A stretch of DNA of 64,000 nucleotides, taken from contig UICE01000003.1 in assembly GCA_900471815.1 (NCBI GenBank), forward strand, positions 333,558 to 397,557, written 5' to 3'. How positions within the stretch are numbered: the first letter of the stretch is position 1; every line of letters begins with the position of its first letter. Positions 9,168 to 17,247 of this stretch are shown in pieces. Made by a program: the position numbers and the translations under genes. Source of the stretch: Hyphomicrobiales bacterium (GTDB lineage: Bacteria; Pseudomonadota; Alphaproteobacteria; Rhizobiales; Rhizobiaceae). The notes under the pieces were generated by a model. That model was not told the origin of the DNA and did not search any database. It was given only the letters and a program-made list of their open reading frames with translations.

Positions 9168-10058
9168 TCAGCCGTAATGGACTTTGCGCTCGACATAGCG
9201 GAATTGTACCGCTGTCATAGCAATGACAATTACCATCAGAATAACGGATTGCGCCGCCGAGTCGCCAAGGATCAGGTTGACGAACCCGTCATTGTAGACC
9301 TTGTAGACCAGAGTTTCTGTTGCTTTTCCCGGACCGCCCCCTGTAACGGCATGAATGATGCCGAACGTATCGAAGAAGGCGTAAACCGTATTAACGACCA
9401 GCAAGAAAAATGTCGTTGGCGCGAGAAGCGGGAATATAATGGTCCAAAAACGCTTTGTTTCTCCGGCGCCATCAATGGCCGCAGCTTCGATCAGCGATTT
9501 AGGAATGGACTGCAGGCCCGCAACGAAAAACAGGAAATTGTAGCTAATCTGTTTCCAAGAAGCGGCAGCAACGACAAGCACCATCGCCTGATCACTATTA
9601 AGCAACGGATCCCAATTATATCCCGTCGAGCGAAGGAGATATGCCAATGTACCCATTGAGGGGTTGAATAGAAACAGCCAAAGCATGCCGGCAATCGCAG
9701 GAGCTACGGCATAGGGCCATATCAGCAATGTCCGGTACACGCCTTTGCCACGTATGACTTTATCGGCCATCACCGCAAGCAACAGTGCAAAGGCCATGGC
9801 AATCAAGGCCGTGGCAATCGAGAATATCACAGTCACCTGAAGGGAGTTCAGATAATTGGGATCGTTCAGAACGCGTTTGAAATTGGCTAGCCCGACAAAT
9901 TGCGTCGACAATCCAAATGGATCCTCCCGCAATACGGACTGCTGAATGGCTTGCGATGCAGGCCAGTAAAAAAAGACGGCCGTGATTGCCAACTGAGGTG
10001 CCAGCAGAAGGTAGGGTAGAAACTTGTTGGGAAAAGTGACACGCGTTGACGATGCCAT
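9168..10058 (-). CDS. ugpA: Glycerol-3-phosphate ABC transporter permease UgpA
   Basis: MalF-type inner-membrane permease, 296 residues with about six helices. The EAA coupling loop [21 protein letters not shown] lies near residues 195-215. The first hydrophobic segment (residues 14-35) is followed by the [14 protein letters not shown] stretch common to UgpA proteins. It comes 66 bases after ugpB; that gap holds a strong hairpin that probably lowers permease expression relative to the binding protein. Confidence 0.93.
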   Translation of the reverse strand: MASSTRVTFPNKFLPYLLLAPQLAITAVFFYWPASQAIQQSVLREDPFGLSTQFVGLANFKRVLNDPNYLNSLQVTVIFSIATALIAMAFALLLAVMADKVIRGKGVYRTLLIWPYAVAPAIAGMLWLFLFNPSMGTLAYLLRSTGYNWDPLLNSDQAMVLVVAAASWKQISYNFLFFVAGLQSIPKSLIEAAAIDGAGETKRFWTIIFPLLAPTTFFLLVVNTVYAFFDTFGIIHAVTGGGPGKATETLVYKVYNDGFVNLILGDSAAQSVILMVIVIAMTAVQFRYVERKVHYG

Positions 10059-10079
10059 GATGCCTCGCTTTAAACAAAG

Positions 10080-10107
10080 CCCGCCCGTATGAGATTATAC
10101 GGGCGGG
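10080..10107 (-). terminator. Intercistronic hairpin ugpB-ugpA
   Basis: Perfect 11-base-pair stem CCCGCCCGTAT / ATACGGGCGGG with a six-base loop in the ugpB-ugpA gap. No good T-run follows on the minus strand (CTTTGTTT), so it is more likely a partial terminator or an mRNA 3'-end stabiliser that raises binding-protein yield over the permeases. The hairpin is seen; the role is inferred from the same arrangement in other binding-protein operons. Confidence 0.6.
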
Positions 10108-10124
10108 TATCTTTGACGGCTTAG

Positions 10125-11435
10125 TTACTGGCCAATGGCCTGCTTGATTGCTGCGTTGCCACGCTCAACGGCCTTATCAAGTGCCTGTTGAGCGGTCTGC
10201 TTGCCAGCGAGCATGTTCTCGTATTCTTCGTTCAGAATATCGCGGACCTGCGGCAGGTTTACGAGACGAACACCCTTTGAGTTTTCGGTCGGTGCCTTGC
10301 CCATCATCTGCTTGATCGGAATTTCACGAGCAGGATTCTTTTCGTAGAATCCGGATTTCTTCGTGTCTTCATAGGCAGCCAGCGTAACTGGCAAATAGCC
10401 CGAAACCTGATGCAGCCTTGATTGGATTTCAGTCTTAGACAGGAAGTTGAAGAAGGCAGCCACACCTTTGTACTGTTCGTCTGATTTGCCGGCAAACACC
10501 CAGAGGCTCGCGCCGCCCGGTATGGTGTTTTGTGGCGCGTTTTTGGATTCCGGTTCATAAGGGAGCTGACCGGTACCATAATTCATGCCGGACTTGATGA
10601 TGTCGCCAAGGCCGCCCGACGAATCATTGTAAATGCCGCATTCACCAGACGTGAATAGCTGCTTGGCTTCAGATGTGCGTCCGCCATAACGGAACGTGCC
10701 ATCTTTCGCCAGATCAGCAAGTTCCTGGAAATGCTTGACGAAAAGAGGCGAGTTGATCTTCAGCTCAACATCGACGCCGCCGATGCCATTTTCATTGCTG
10801 CCCCAGGAAATATCATTCCATGCAGCATAATTTTCTGTATGAATCCAAGTCATCCAAGCTGTTGTGTAACCACAATTAGCGGCGCCGCTTGTCTTGATTT
10901 TCTTCGCAGCTTCCCAAACTTCTGGCCAAGTTTTTGGAGGAGTATTCTCATCCAAACCAGCCTTTTTGAATATATCTTTGTTGTAATAGAGGATTGGCGA
11001 AGAGCTGTTATAGGGGAATGACAGCATAGTGCCGTCAGGCTTTGAATAATAAGCCACGATGCCCGGCAGATAGAGGCTCTTGTCAAACTTGGTTTCGCCC
11101 ATCGAAAGGATGTCGGCAACTGGTTTGATCGCGCCTTCCGCTCCCATCATAACGCCTGTACCGGCATCAAAAACCTGAAGGATATCTGGAGCTTGTTTTG
11201 CACGGAAGGCGGCAATGCCAGCATTGAGCGCTTCCGGATAGGTACCTTTGAACACAGGCACAACTTTGTATTCGCTTTGGCTTTCGTTGAACTCTTTTGT
11301 CAAAGCCTGCACGACTTCGCCGTTGGCGCCAGGCATTGCATGCCACCAGCTGATTTCGGTAACAGCAAACGATGCAGATGATGAGGCCAACAAAATGCCG
11401 AAGGCCACGGTGAGTTTGGTGCCGTGATTAGTCAT
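10125..11435 (-). CDS. ugpB: Glycerol-3-phosphate-binding periplasmic protein UgpB
   Basis: Periplasmic binding protein, 436 residues, the usual UgpB length. The signal peptide covers about residues 1-24 (ending ASFA), and the mature protein starts VTEISWWHAMPG, a hallmark of UgpB. Other family landmarks are FKGTYPEALNAGIAAFRAKQAPDILQVFDAGT (about 63-95), SFPYNSSSPILYYNKD (about 140) and the C-terminal LAGKQTAQQALDKAV. It is the first gene of the operon, with a PHO box 60 bases upstream, so expression probably rises in phosphate limitation. The substrate in other bacteria is glycerol-3-phosphate and its diesters, used as phosphate and carbon sources. Confidence 0.95.
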   Translation of the reverse strand: MTNHGTKLTVAFGILLASSSASFAVTEISWWHAMPGANGEVVQALTKEFNESQSEYKVVPVFKGTYPEALNAGIAAFRAKQAPDILQVFDAGTGVMMGAEGAIKPVADILSMGETKFDKSLYLPGIVAYYSKPDGTMLSFPYNSSSPILYYNKDIFKKAGLDENTPPKTWPEVWEAAKKIKTSGAANCGYTTAWMTWIHTENYAAWNDISWGSNENGIGGVDVELKINSPLFVKHFQELADLAKDGTFRYGGRTSEAKQLFTSGECGIYNDSSGGLGDIIKSGMNYGTGQLPYEPESKNAPQNTIPGGASLWVFAGKSDEQYKGVAAFFNFLSKTEIQSRLHQVSGYLPVTLAAYEDTKKSGFYEKNPAREIPIKQMMGKAPTENSKGVRLVNLPQVRDILNEEYENMLAGKQTAQQALDKAVERGNAAIKQAIGQ

Positions 11436-11494
11436 TATAATCTCCCATAGTGAGGCGTCGTCTTTAGCGCGCTTGGGCTAAGTATCCTCATTAT

Positions 11495-11512
11495 GTGACA
11501 GAGAAACAACAG
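11495..11512 (-). promoter_or_regulatory. PHO box upstream of ugpB
   Basis: On the minus strand the sequence reads CTGTTGT, TTCT, CTGTCAC: two direct 7-base half-sites with a 4-base spacer, matching the PhoB consensus CTGTCAT-N4-CTGTCAT closely. It lies 60 bases before the ugpB ATG, where an activator site would sit. PhoB control of ugp is well known in enterics and rhizobia; here it is a prediction from the motif. Confidence 0.72.
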
Positions 11513-11581
11513 TTATTTGACTTTGGGCAAATGATGCAGGTCAGCCTGTGGAAAAAATGCGCAGCTGTTCACTTTTTTGCT

Positions 11582-12181
11582 CTAAATCAGCGTGACACCG
11601 GCTTTGCGCATTGTGATGGTCATTGCTGCGAGCGAACCACCAAGATCGATTGCCCGGCAAGCGTCAAGTAAGACTTCTGCGGAAAATCCTTGGGCGGCGG
11701 CATCAAGGGCGGAGTAAGCCACACAATAATCTGTAGCGAGACCCACAAGCGTCACATGAGTGATTCCACGCTCTCGCAGATAACCAGCAAGGCCAGTTGG
11801 CGTCACATGGTTGTTCTCATAAAATGCCGAATAGCTGTCAATGTGCGGGCGAAAGCCTTTTCGAATGACAAGCTCGGCTTTTGTCCATTCAAGATCAGGA
11901 TGAAAATCGGCGCCATTTGTGCCCTGTATGCAATGATCCGGCCAAAGAGTCTGCTCGCCGTAGGGCATGGCAATGGTTTCAAAGGGCGCTTTTCCTGGAT
12001 GGCTTGATGCGAAGCTCGAATGAGCTGGTGTGTGCCAGTCCTGCGTCAGGATAACTCTGTCGAAGCGGAGTATCAGCTTGTTGATGATCGGAACAATTTC
12101 GTTGCCACCAGACACGGCTAGGGCACCGCCTTCGCAAAAATCGTTCTGAACATCGATGACGATCAATGCGTCCTTGGCCAT
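11582..12181 (-). CDS. pncA: Nicotinamidase PncA
   Basis: Cytosolic isochorismatase-fold amidase that converts nicotinamide to nicotinic acid in NAD salvage; it also activates pyrazinamide in species that have it. 199 residues. Catalytic Asp is in VQNDFCEGGAL (near residue 10), metal ligands are in TQDWHTPAHSSFA (D, H near 53-56) and the WPDHC His (near 88), and the nucleophile Cys is in ATDYCVAYSALDA (near 160). It starts 51 bases after the nagA stop and could be the tail gene of the nagK-gntR-SIS-nagA transcript, although its function is unrelated to amino sugars. Confidence 0.95.
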   Translation of the reverse strand: MAKDALIVIDVQNDFCEGGALAVSGGNEIVPIINKLILRFDRVILTQDWHTPAHSSFASSHPGKAPFETIAMPYGEQTLWPDHCIQGTNGADFHPDLEWTKAELVIRKGFRPHIDSYSAFYENNHVTPTGLAGYLRERGITHVTLVGLATDYCVAYSALDAAAQGFSAEVLLDACRAIDLGGSLAAMTITMRKAGVTLI

Positions 12182-12232
12182 GATGCACTCCTGTAGAATG
12201 GCGTGGAGTCTATGGTCAATTAGAGCCGGACG

Positions 12233-13393
12233 TCAACGCGCATAGTGAAGGTCACCGCCAATCCAGACGTGATCAACGTCAAGATTCTCAGTTAAATGGA
12301 CAATATTTGCCTCATAGCCCGGCAATAAGCGGCCATGAGAGTGATCAATGCGAATACTCTGGGCAGGATAAAGCGAGGCCATGCGCAATGATTCATCAAG
12401 CGTAAGCCCCAATTGCTGGTGCACGAAGCGAACGGCCGAGATCATATCAAGATCGGCACCAGCAAGTGTGCCGTCTTCAAGCGTCAGGCGGCCACCGGCG
12501 CGCGTTATGGTTCTGCCGTTAAGGGTGAATGACGTGATGTCCGTGCCTATTGTAGACATTGCGTCAGTCACCAGAAATATCTTTGCTGGACCTTGTTTGG
12601 CTCGCAGCGCAATCGACATGGACGCTTTGTCGACATGAAAACCATCGGCAATCAGTCCGGCTGACAATTCTCCCGATTGCAAAGTCGCACCCACAACGCC
12701 AGGGCTGCGATGACCAAGCTGGCTCATTGCATTAAAAAGGTGTGTGACCATTGATGCGCCAGCCGCTTGCGCAGCCAAGGCTGTTTCATATGATGCCCCG
12801 CTGTGACCAAGGCTAACAATGACGCCTGCGTCGACCATTGCCTTGATTTTTTCCGGCGATACCGTTTCGGGGGCGATGGTGGTGAGAAGTACCGGAATCT
12901 CCTGAACAGCTTCGATAATTGCAATCAAATCTGCATCGTCCATAGGCCGGATCAGCTTGGGATCGTGCGTGCCTTTGTGGCTAACAGACAGATGAGGGCC
13001 TTCGAGGTGGAGACCAATAAACCCAGCGACTTTTTCCTGTGCCGCTGCTTTACTCGCCGCAATAGCCGCTGCCGTCGTTTCCGGCGTATCTGTAATCAGC
13101 GTTGGCAGCAGAGCCGTCGTGCCAAAAGCAAAATGTGCATCGCAGATGGTCCGGATAGCGTCGATACTTGGCCCGTCATTGAGCAATACCCCGCCACCGC
13201 CATTCACCTGAACGTCGATGAACCCGGGTACAAGTTTTCCCCCGTTCATCTCAACCCGGCGAATATCCGCAGTTAGAGCGCTTGTAGCTTTGGTGCTTTT
13301 AACTGTGCCGTGTTCCACAACCAGTGCGGCGTTTTCGTGCCAGTTTTCTCCATCGAAAATGACGGCACCGGTAATGGCGTAGACGGTACTCAT
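12233..13393 (-). CDS. nagA: N-acetylglucosamine-6-phosphate deacetylase NagA
   Basis: Cytosolic amidohydrolase that removes the acetyl group from GlcNAc-6-phosphate, giving glucosamine-6-phosphate. 386 residues. Family motifs: GFIDVQVNGGGGV (about 58), HLEGPHLSVSHKGTHD (about 132, metal-ligand Glu), GHSGASYETA (about 200), THLFNAMSQLGHRSPG (about 218), DGFHVD (about 255) and VTDAMS (about 280, catalytic Asp). The ATG overlaps the end of the upstream SIS gene by four bases, a clear translational coupling. It is the step joining MurQ/GlcNAc kinase products to the SIS isomerase/deaminase. Confidence 0.96.
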   Translation of the reverse strand: MSTVYAITGAVIFDGENWHENAALVVEHGTVKSTKATSALTADIRRVEMNGGKLVPGFIDVQVNGGGGVLLNDGPSIDAIRTICDAHFAFGTTALLPTLITDTPETTAAAIAASKAAAQEKVAGFIGLHLEGPHLSVSHKGTHDPKLIRPMDDADLIAIIEAVQEIPVLLTTIAPETVSPEKIKAMVDAGVIVSLGHSGASYETALAAQAAGASMVTHLFNAMSQLGHRSPGVVGATLQSGELSAGLIADGFHVDKASMSIALRAKQGPAKIFLVTDAMSTIGTDITSFTLNGRTITRAGGRLTLEDGTLAGADLDMISAVRFVHQQLGLTLDESLRMASLYPAQSIRIDHSHGRLLPGYEANIVHLTENLDVDHVWIGGDLHYAR

Positions 13394-14418
13394 ATGGTCT
13401 CCGTCACTTTTCGCAAGTGAGGCGGTTCATCGGGATTAAAGCCACGGCTACGGGCAAACCCTTCTACAAATGCGTAGAATGAAACGAGCAGCGCCAGCGG
13501 ATCGGTGAGTGGATGCGACGTAGCGACAAAGGGCAGGGCCGTTGCCTTTGACGGCTTGTTTGATGTCAGGAAGACAGCAGCACCCTGATCGGCAAGACGA
13601 TCGGCGGCATCGACGAGCGATGCTTCTGCGGCGTCCCTTGCGGCAAGCACCAAAACTGGAAAGCCTTCGCCGACAATTGCCTTTGGCCCATGCATCACTT
13701 CTGCGGCGCTGTATGATTCCGCGTGAACACCGCTGGTTTCCTTGAATTTCAAGGCAATCTCATTGGAAATGGCCAGAGAAGGTCCGCGCCCAAGAATAAA
13801 AAGCGAGTTTTCGTTTTCCAACGCCGCTGCGAATGGCGACCAGTCGCACATCACGGCCTTCGCCATTGCCGAAGGAAGGTCATCGATGGCAGCAAGCAGC
13901 TTTTGATCGTTGGTCCAATGCCCGATCAAAGCAAGGCCCGCAACTGCGGAACTCACGAAGGATTTTGTCGCCGCAACACTACGCTCTGGACCGGCAAGTA
14001 TATCGATTGGCAGATCGCTTGCATTGGCAAGATCGGAATTAATTACATTTGTAATTGCGATGGTAAGTGCGCCGCTTTCGCGCGCTGCCTTTGTCATGCT
14101 GACAATATCGGGGCTCTTGCCGGATTGCGAGATGGACAAAGTGGCCGCGCTACCCAGTTTCAAGGTTATGCCGTAAATGGAAGCGACCGATGGCCCAAGT
14201 GATGCAACTGGAATACCTGCCGTTAACTCGCTGGAATATTTCAGGAATGCCGTGACATGGTCTGACGACCCCCGTGCTATGGATGCCAGAAATGGTGGAT
14301 TTTTTTCGCGCAGCTTTGCACCAGCTGCGGCAAGCGTGGCGCGGGAGCTATCCAGAAAACGAGTTGTCACGTCGGGAATCGACAATATCTCTTCCCGCAT
14401 CAATGTTGCCTTGTTCAA
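13390..14418 (-). CDS. SIS-domain aminosugar-phosphate deaminase/isomerase (NagB-II/AgaS-like)
   Basis: A 342-residue protein with two SIS sugar-phosphate domains (about 35-165 and 195-325), related to the isomerase half of GlmS but lacking its glutaminase domain. Seen motifs include FLASIARGSSDHVTAFLKY (about 43), SISQSGKSPDIV (about 100), RGPSLAISNEIALKFKETSG (about 210) and HGPKAIV (about 245). In many alphaproteobacteria this kind of protein replaces classical NagB and deaminates glucosamine-6-phosphate to fructose-6-phosphate; no classical nagB is present here. It overlaps gntR and nagA by four bases on each side. The substrate is inferred from context. Confidence 0.88.
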   Translation of the reverse strand: MNKATLMREEILSIPDVTTRFLDSSRATLAAAGAKLREKNPPFLASIARGSSDHVTAFLKYSSELTAGIPVASLGPSVASIYGITLKLGSAATLSISQSGKSPDIVSMTKAARESGALTIAITNVINSDLANASDLPIDILAGPERSVAATKSFVSSAVAGLALIGHWTNDQKLLAAIDDLPSAMAKAVMCDWSPFAAALENENSLFILGRGPSLAISNEIALKFKETSGVHAESYSAAEVMHGPKAIVGEGFPVLVLAARDAAEASLVDAADRLADQGAAVFLTSNKPSKATALPFVATSHPLTDPLALLVSFYAFVEGFARSRGFNPDEPPHLRKVTETI

Positions 14419-15203
14419 AGTACTGCTCCTGATATTTCCGAACTGTCGCCGAGTTTCAGCTCAGCAACAAACTCATAGGCGTCTGCGCGATAAATGGACC
14501 GGGTGAACTCAATCACTTTTCCCGAATCAAGATAGGAGATTCGCTCAATATTCAAACTGGCCGAACCGACAGGAACCTCAAGCAATTTTGCATCGTTCTC
14601 TTTAAGTATTGCCGCCGAGATACGCTGTATCGCGCGAACGGGACGATTGCCGCTGGCGGCCAGCACTGCATAAAGCGACAGAGTAACCAGTTCCGGATTG
14701 GGCAAAACATGCACGGACAAAGCGGCTCTCTCGATTGCCATAGGCGTATCGTTGGCAACACGCAGGCGGCTGATCCGGGATACTCTTTCGCCAGAAGTCA
14801 GACCCAGCGTCACCATTTCCTCAGGCGAGGGGACATAGATGCCACGATCAAGCCATGTCGAGCGAACAACCATGCCGCGCCGCGCCATATCTTCCGTAAA
14901 TGATGTCAGATGTGTCAGCGATTGCTCCACCCGAGCAGAGCGAGGCGCGACGAATGTGCCGGAGCCGTGACGCTGTATGAGTAAACCATCACTCACCAAA
15001 CCCTGAACCGCTTTGCGAACAGTTACGCGAGAAATATCGGCAATTGCGGCAAGCTCGCGTTCCGGCGGCAATGCGTCTCCGGGTTTCAGTAGACCATCAA
15101 GCACGGCATTTTCAATTAGCCGCTGCAATTTTACATAAAGAGGGCCACCGGCAATCGATCCGTCATTGAGGGTCGGAAGAATATTAATCAGGCCGTCAGA
15201 CAT
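14415..15203 (-). CDS. GntR/HutC-family regulator of amino-sugar genes
   Basis: A 262-residue regulator with an N-terminal GntR winged helix (about 20-85; PLYVKLQRLIENAV, PGDALPPERELA, ISRVTVRKAVQGLVSDGLL, RHGSGTFVA) and a C-terminal UTRA effector domain (about 105-250). UTRA regulators of NagR/DasR type bind phosphorylated amino sugars. It sits second in the leftward operon, overlapping nagK by eight bases and the SIS gene by four, so it probably controls both this operon and the divergent murQ operon. TACCAAT/ATTGGTA half-sites in the divergent promoter are candidate operators. The effector is probably GlcN-6-P or GlcNAc-6-P (inference). Confidence 0.9.
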   Translation of the reverse strand: MSDGLINILPTLNDGSIAGGPLYVKLQRLIENAVLDGLLKPGDALPPERELAAIADISRVTVRKAVQGLVSDGLLIQRHGSGTFVAPRSARVEQSLTHLTSFTEDMARRGMVVRSTWLDRGIYVPSPEEMVTLGLTSGERVSRISRLRVANDTPMAIERAALSVHVLPNPELVTLSLYAVLAASGNRPVRAIQRISAAILKENDAKLLEVPVGSASLNIERISYLDSGKVIEFTRSIYRADAYEFVAELKLGDSSEISGAVL

Positions 15204-16083
15204 GAATATACTCCGCCGATTTTGAAGCGAAATTCAAAACTGCGAGTTGCACCGCTCCGGCAAGAGCGTCGTTCAGCGGTTTTTGCAGCTTCTCTTGATA
15301 GCGCGCTGACAGGCGCTTTTCATAGAGCGGACCAAGGCCGCCCAGAAGGGAAAGGCGTGTCTGTCGTGCTGACATGATAGTGTCGAGGCCCTGCTCAATC
15401 TGGTCTATGGCGGTTTGTAGGATAGCAAGAGCAACCGCATCTTCGACGGCAGCATAGTCGAATATCATCGGCACGAGCGTTCCGAAGTCGCTCGGAGTTG
15501 CCGCATGCGCAAATCGTACAATGTTATGCGGGTTGTTTTCATAACGCTGCATGACGGCTTGTGTAAGTTCGGATGCAGGGCGGAAACGATCATATGCCAA
15601 AAGCGTTTCCTCGAGCAGATGTCGACCTAAACGTGCGCCGCCGCCGAGATCGCCGACCTTGAATCCCCAACCGCCCGCGAACTGGACCTTATCTCCTTCG
15701 CGCGCAATAAAGAGCGAGCCCGTTCCCAGAATGACGACTGTACCGTCATTATTGCCTATTGCGCCCTGAAGCGCGATCAAGCCATCTGATAAAACCAATG
15801 CATCCTTGAACGGGAGTGAGGCTTTCAAGTTTGCAGCGTTGTCGCCAACATTCGCGCCGGCGAGCCCCAACACTGCGGACAGAGAACCTACGTGTGATTT
15901 ATCGATGCCTGCGCTGGCAAATGCAGCATCAGTGGCGTCCATTATATTGCCGCGCGCCATATCCATATCGGTCATGACATTGGCGGAGCCGCTCTTGCCT
16001 ATACCAAGGATGCGGCCGTTCAGATCGGCCAATGCCGCTCTGCAACCTGTTCCACCGCCATCGATTCCTAGGAGATAAGTCAC
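15196..16083 (-). CDS. BadF/BadG-type amino-sugar kinase (GlcNAc / MurNAc kinase)
   Basis: A 295-residue ATP-dependent kinase of the ASKHA fold. The N-terminal phosphate-1 loop reads GIDGGGTGCRAALADLNG, the second phosphate motif VILGTGSLFIAR lies near 110, and the adenosine motif LLGGLGPLYEKRL near 260. The family includes N-acetylglucosamine kinase and a dual GlcNAc/MurNAc kinase. With MurQ encoded divergently, a kinase producing MurNAc-6-P is plausible. The likely start is the GTG at 16083, nine bases after GGAGGG; an upstream ATG at 16125 lacks a site and is rejected. It is the first gene of the leftward operon, overlapping gntR by eight bases. Confidence 0.87.
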   Translation of the reverse strand: MTYLLGIDGGGTGCRAALADLNGRILGIGKSGSANVMTDMDMARGNIMDATDAAFASAGIDKSHVGSLSAVLGLAGANVGDNAANLKASLPFKDALVLSDGLIALQGAIGNNDGTVVILGTGSLFIAREGDKVQFAGGWGFKVGDLGGGARLGRHLLEETLLAYDRFRPASELTQAVMQRYENNPHNIVRFAHAATPSDFGTLVPMIFDYAAVEDAVALAILQTAIDQIEQGLDTIMSARQTRLSLLGGLGPLYEKRLSARYQEKLQKPLNDALAGAVQLAVLNFASKSAEYIHV

Positions 16084-16108
16084 GACAAATAGCCCTCCAT
16101 AAATAGAA

Positions 16109-16244
16109 TACCAATAAAGTACCAATAGCCAAGCGTTAATTTACGTATTTTCAAATTTTTCTATAATGCATTGTTATATATGCATAAAATTACACCGATG
16201 CAAATGACTGTAGGATTTTTTTAAGATTTACTGGACAAGTGGTA
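16109..16244. promoter_or_regulatory. Divergent promoter region with candidate GntR half-sites
   Basis: Between the divergent nagK-like and murQ genes. TACCAAT occurs at 16109-16115 and again at 16120-16126, an 11-base period (ATTGGTA on the nagK strand). AGTGGTA lies at 16238-16244 on the murQ side, preceded by a related TACTGGA at 16229. ATTGGTA/AGTGGT half-sites are what NagR/DasR-type regulators recognise in other bacteria. The region from 16150 to 16200 is AT-rich, as for promoters. The arrangement as direct rather than inverted repeats is unusual. Confidence 0.45.
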
Positions 16245-16281
16245 TTTTTTTGGCATTAATTATAAAAACGAGGAGAGCAGA

Positions 16282-17193
16282 GTGGAACCTAGCCGCACCG
16301 AGCAACGCAATGATAGAGCGACCGGTCTTGACGAGAAGTCGCCGGACGTTGTTGTACGTTTGCTGCTTGATGCGCAAATCGCTGCTGCAGAAGTCGTCGC
16401 CAATGCGTTGGAACCAATTGCGGAGGCGGCACAGATCGCTGCTGAAACCATTTCGGGTGGCGGCAGGTTGGTATATGCAGCTGCAGGAAGTTCAGGTCTC
16501 ATGGCTCTGGCCGATGCGCTGGAAATTCCTGGCACCTATGGTATCGCCCCGGACAGGATTGTCATTCTGATCGCTGGAGGTATTGCCAGCCTTAATCGTC
16601 TTGCCGGAACCTATGAGGATGACGTTAGTCAAGCTGCCAAAGACATCGCCGAGGCAGACTTGAGGGCAGGCGATTGTCTGATAGCGGTGTCGGCAAGCGG
16701 TACAACGCCTTATGCTCTGGCAGCAATTGACGAAGCCAGGAAGCGCGGGCTTAAAATCATTTCGATTGCCAATAATCGTAACGCACCGATCTTTGACGGT
16801 GCTGATGTTGCCATTGCATTGGAAACTCCGGCGGAAATGGTCGCGGGTTCGACCAGGATGGGTGCCGGTACGGCGCAGAAAATCGCCCTTAATTTGTTAT
16901 CTACCCTGATGGCGATCCATCTTGGGCATGTGCATGACGGCTACATGGTCAATCTGGTGGCGGACAACATTAAATTGCGCGAGAGGGCGGTTCGGATTGT
17001 CTCGGCAATAAGCGTTTGCGATCCGGGTGAAGCTGCAAAATGGCTTGATGCAAGCGGCGGCTCAGTAAAAGAGGCGGTACTACTCGCTGCCGGCGCAAAA
17101 GATGCGAACAAAGCAACAAGAATTCTCGAAAGCAATCAACAGAGGCTTCGCCCGGCGCTTTCGGAACTGAAAGAGATCCTTGGGTCCCGCTAG
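16282..17193 (+). CDS. murQ: N-acetylmuramic acid 6-phosphate etherase MurQ
   Basis: Cytosolic enzyme that cleaves the D-lactyl ether of MurNAc-6-phosphate, giving GlcNAc-6-phosphate and D-lactate, a dedicated step of peptidoglycan sugar recycling. 303 residues, the normal length. A SIS domain (about 50-215) carries GGGRLVYAAAGSSGLMALADA and the following LEIP stretch, where the catalytic Glu of the family lies; STRMGAGTAQKIALNLLST (near 195) is the family signature. The start is GTG at 16282, five bases after AGGAGAG. It leads the rightward operon with a sugar ABC transporter, which suggests imported rather than only recycled MurNAc. Confidence 0.95.
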   Translation: MEPSRTEQRNDRATGLDEKSPDVVVRLLLDAQIAAAEVVANALEPIAEAAQIAAETISGGGRLVYAAAGSSGLMALADALEIPGTYGIAPDRIVILIAGGIASLNRLAGTYEDDVSQAAKDIAEADLRAGDCLIAVSASGTTPYALAAIDEARKRGLKIISIANNRNAPIFDGADVAIALETPAEMVAGSTRMGAGTAQKIALNLLSTLMAIHLGHVHDGYMVNLVADNIKLRERAVRIVSAISVCDPGEAAKWLDASGGSVKEAVLLAAGAKDANKATRILESNQQRLRPALSELKEILGSR

Positions 17194-17247
17194 GGGCCCG
17201 GGTTCTCATTAACGGCACTACTCATGAGGGTGCAACAGGAGACTAAA

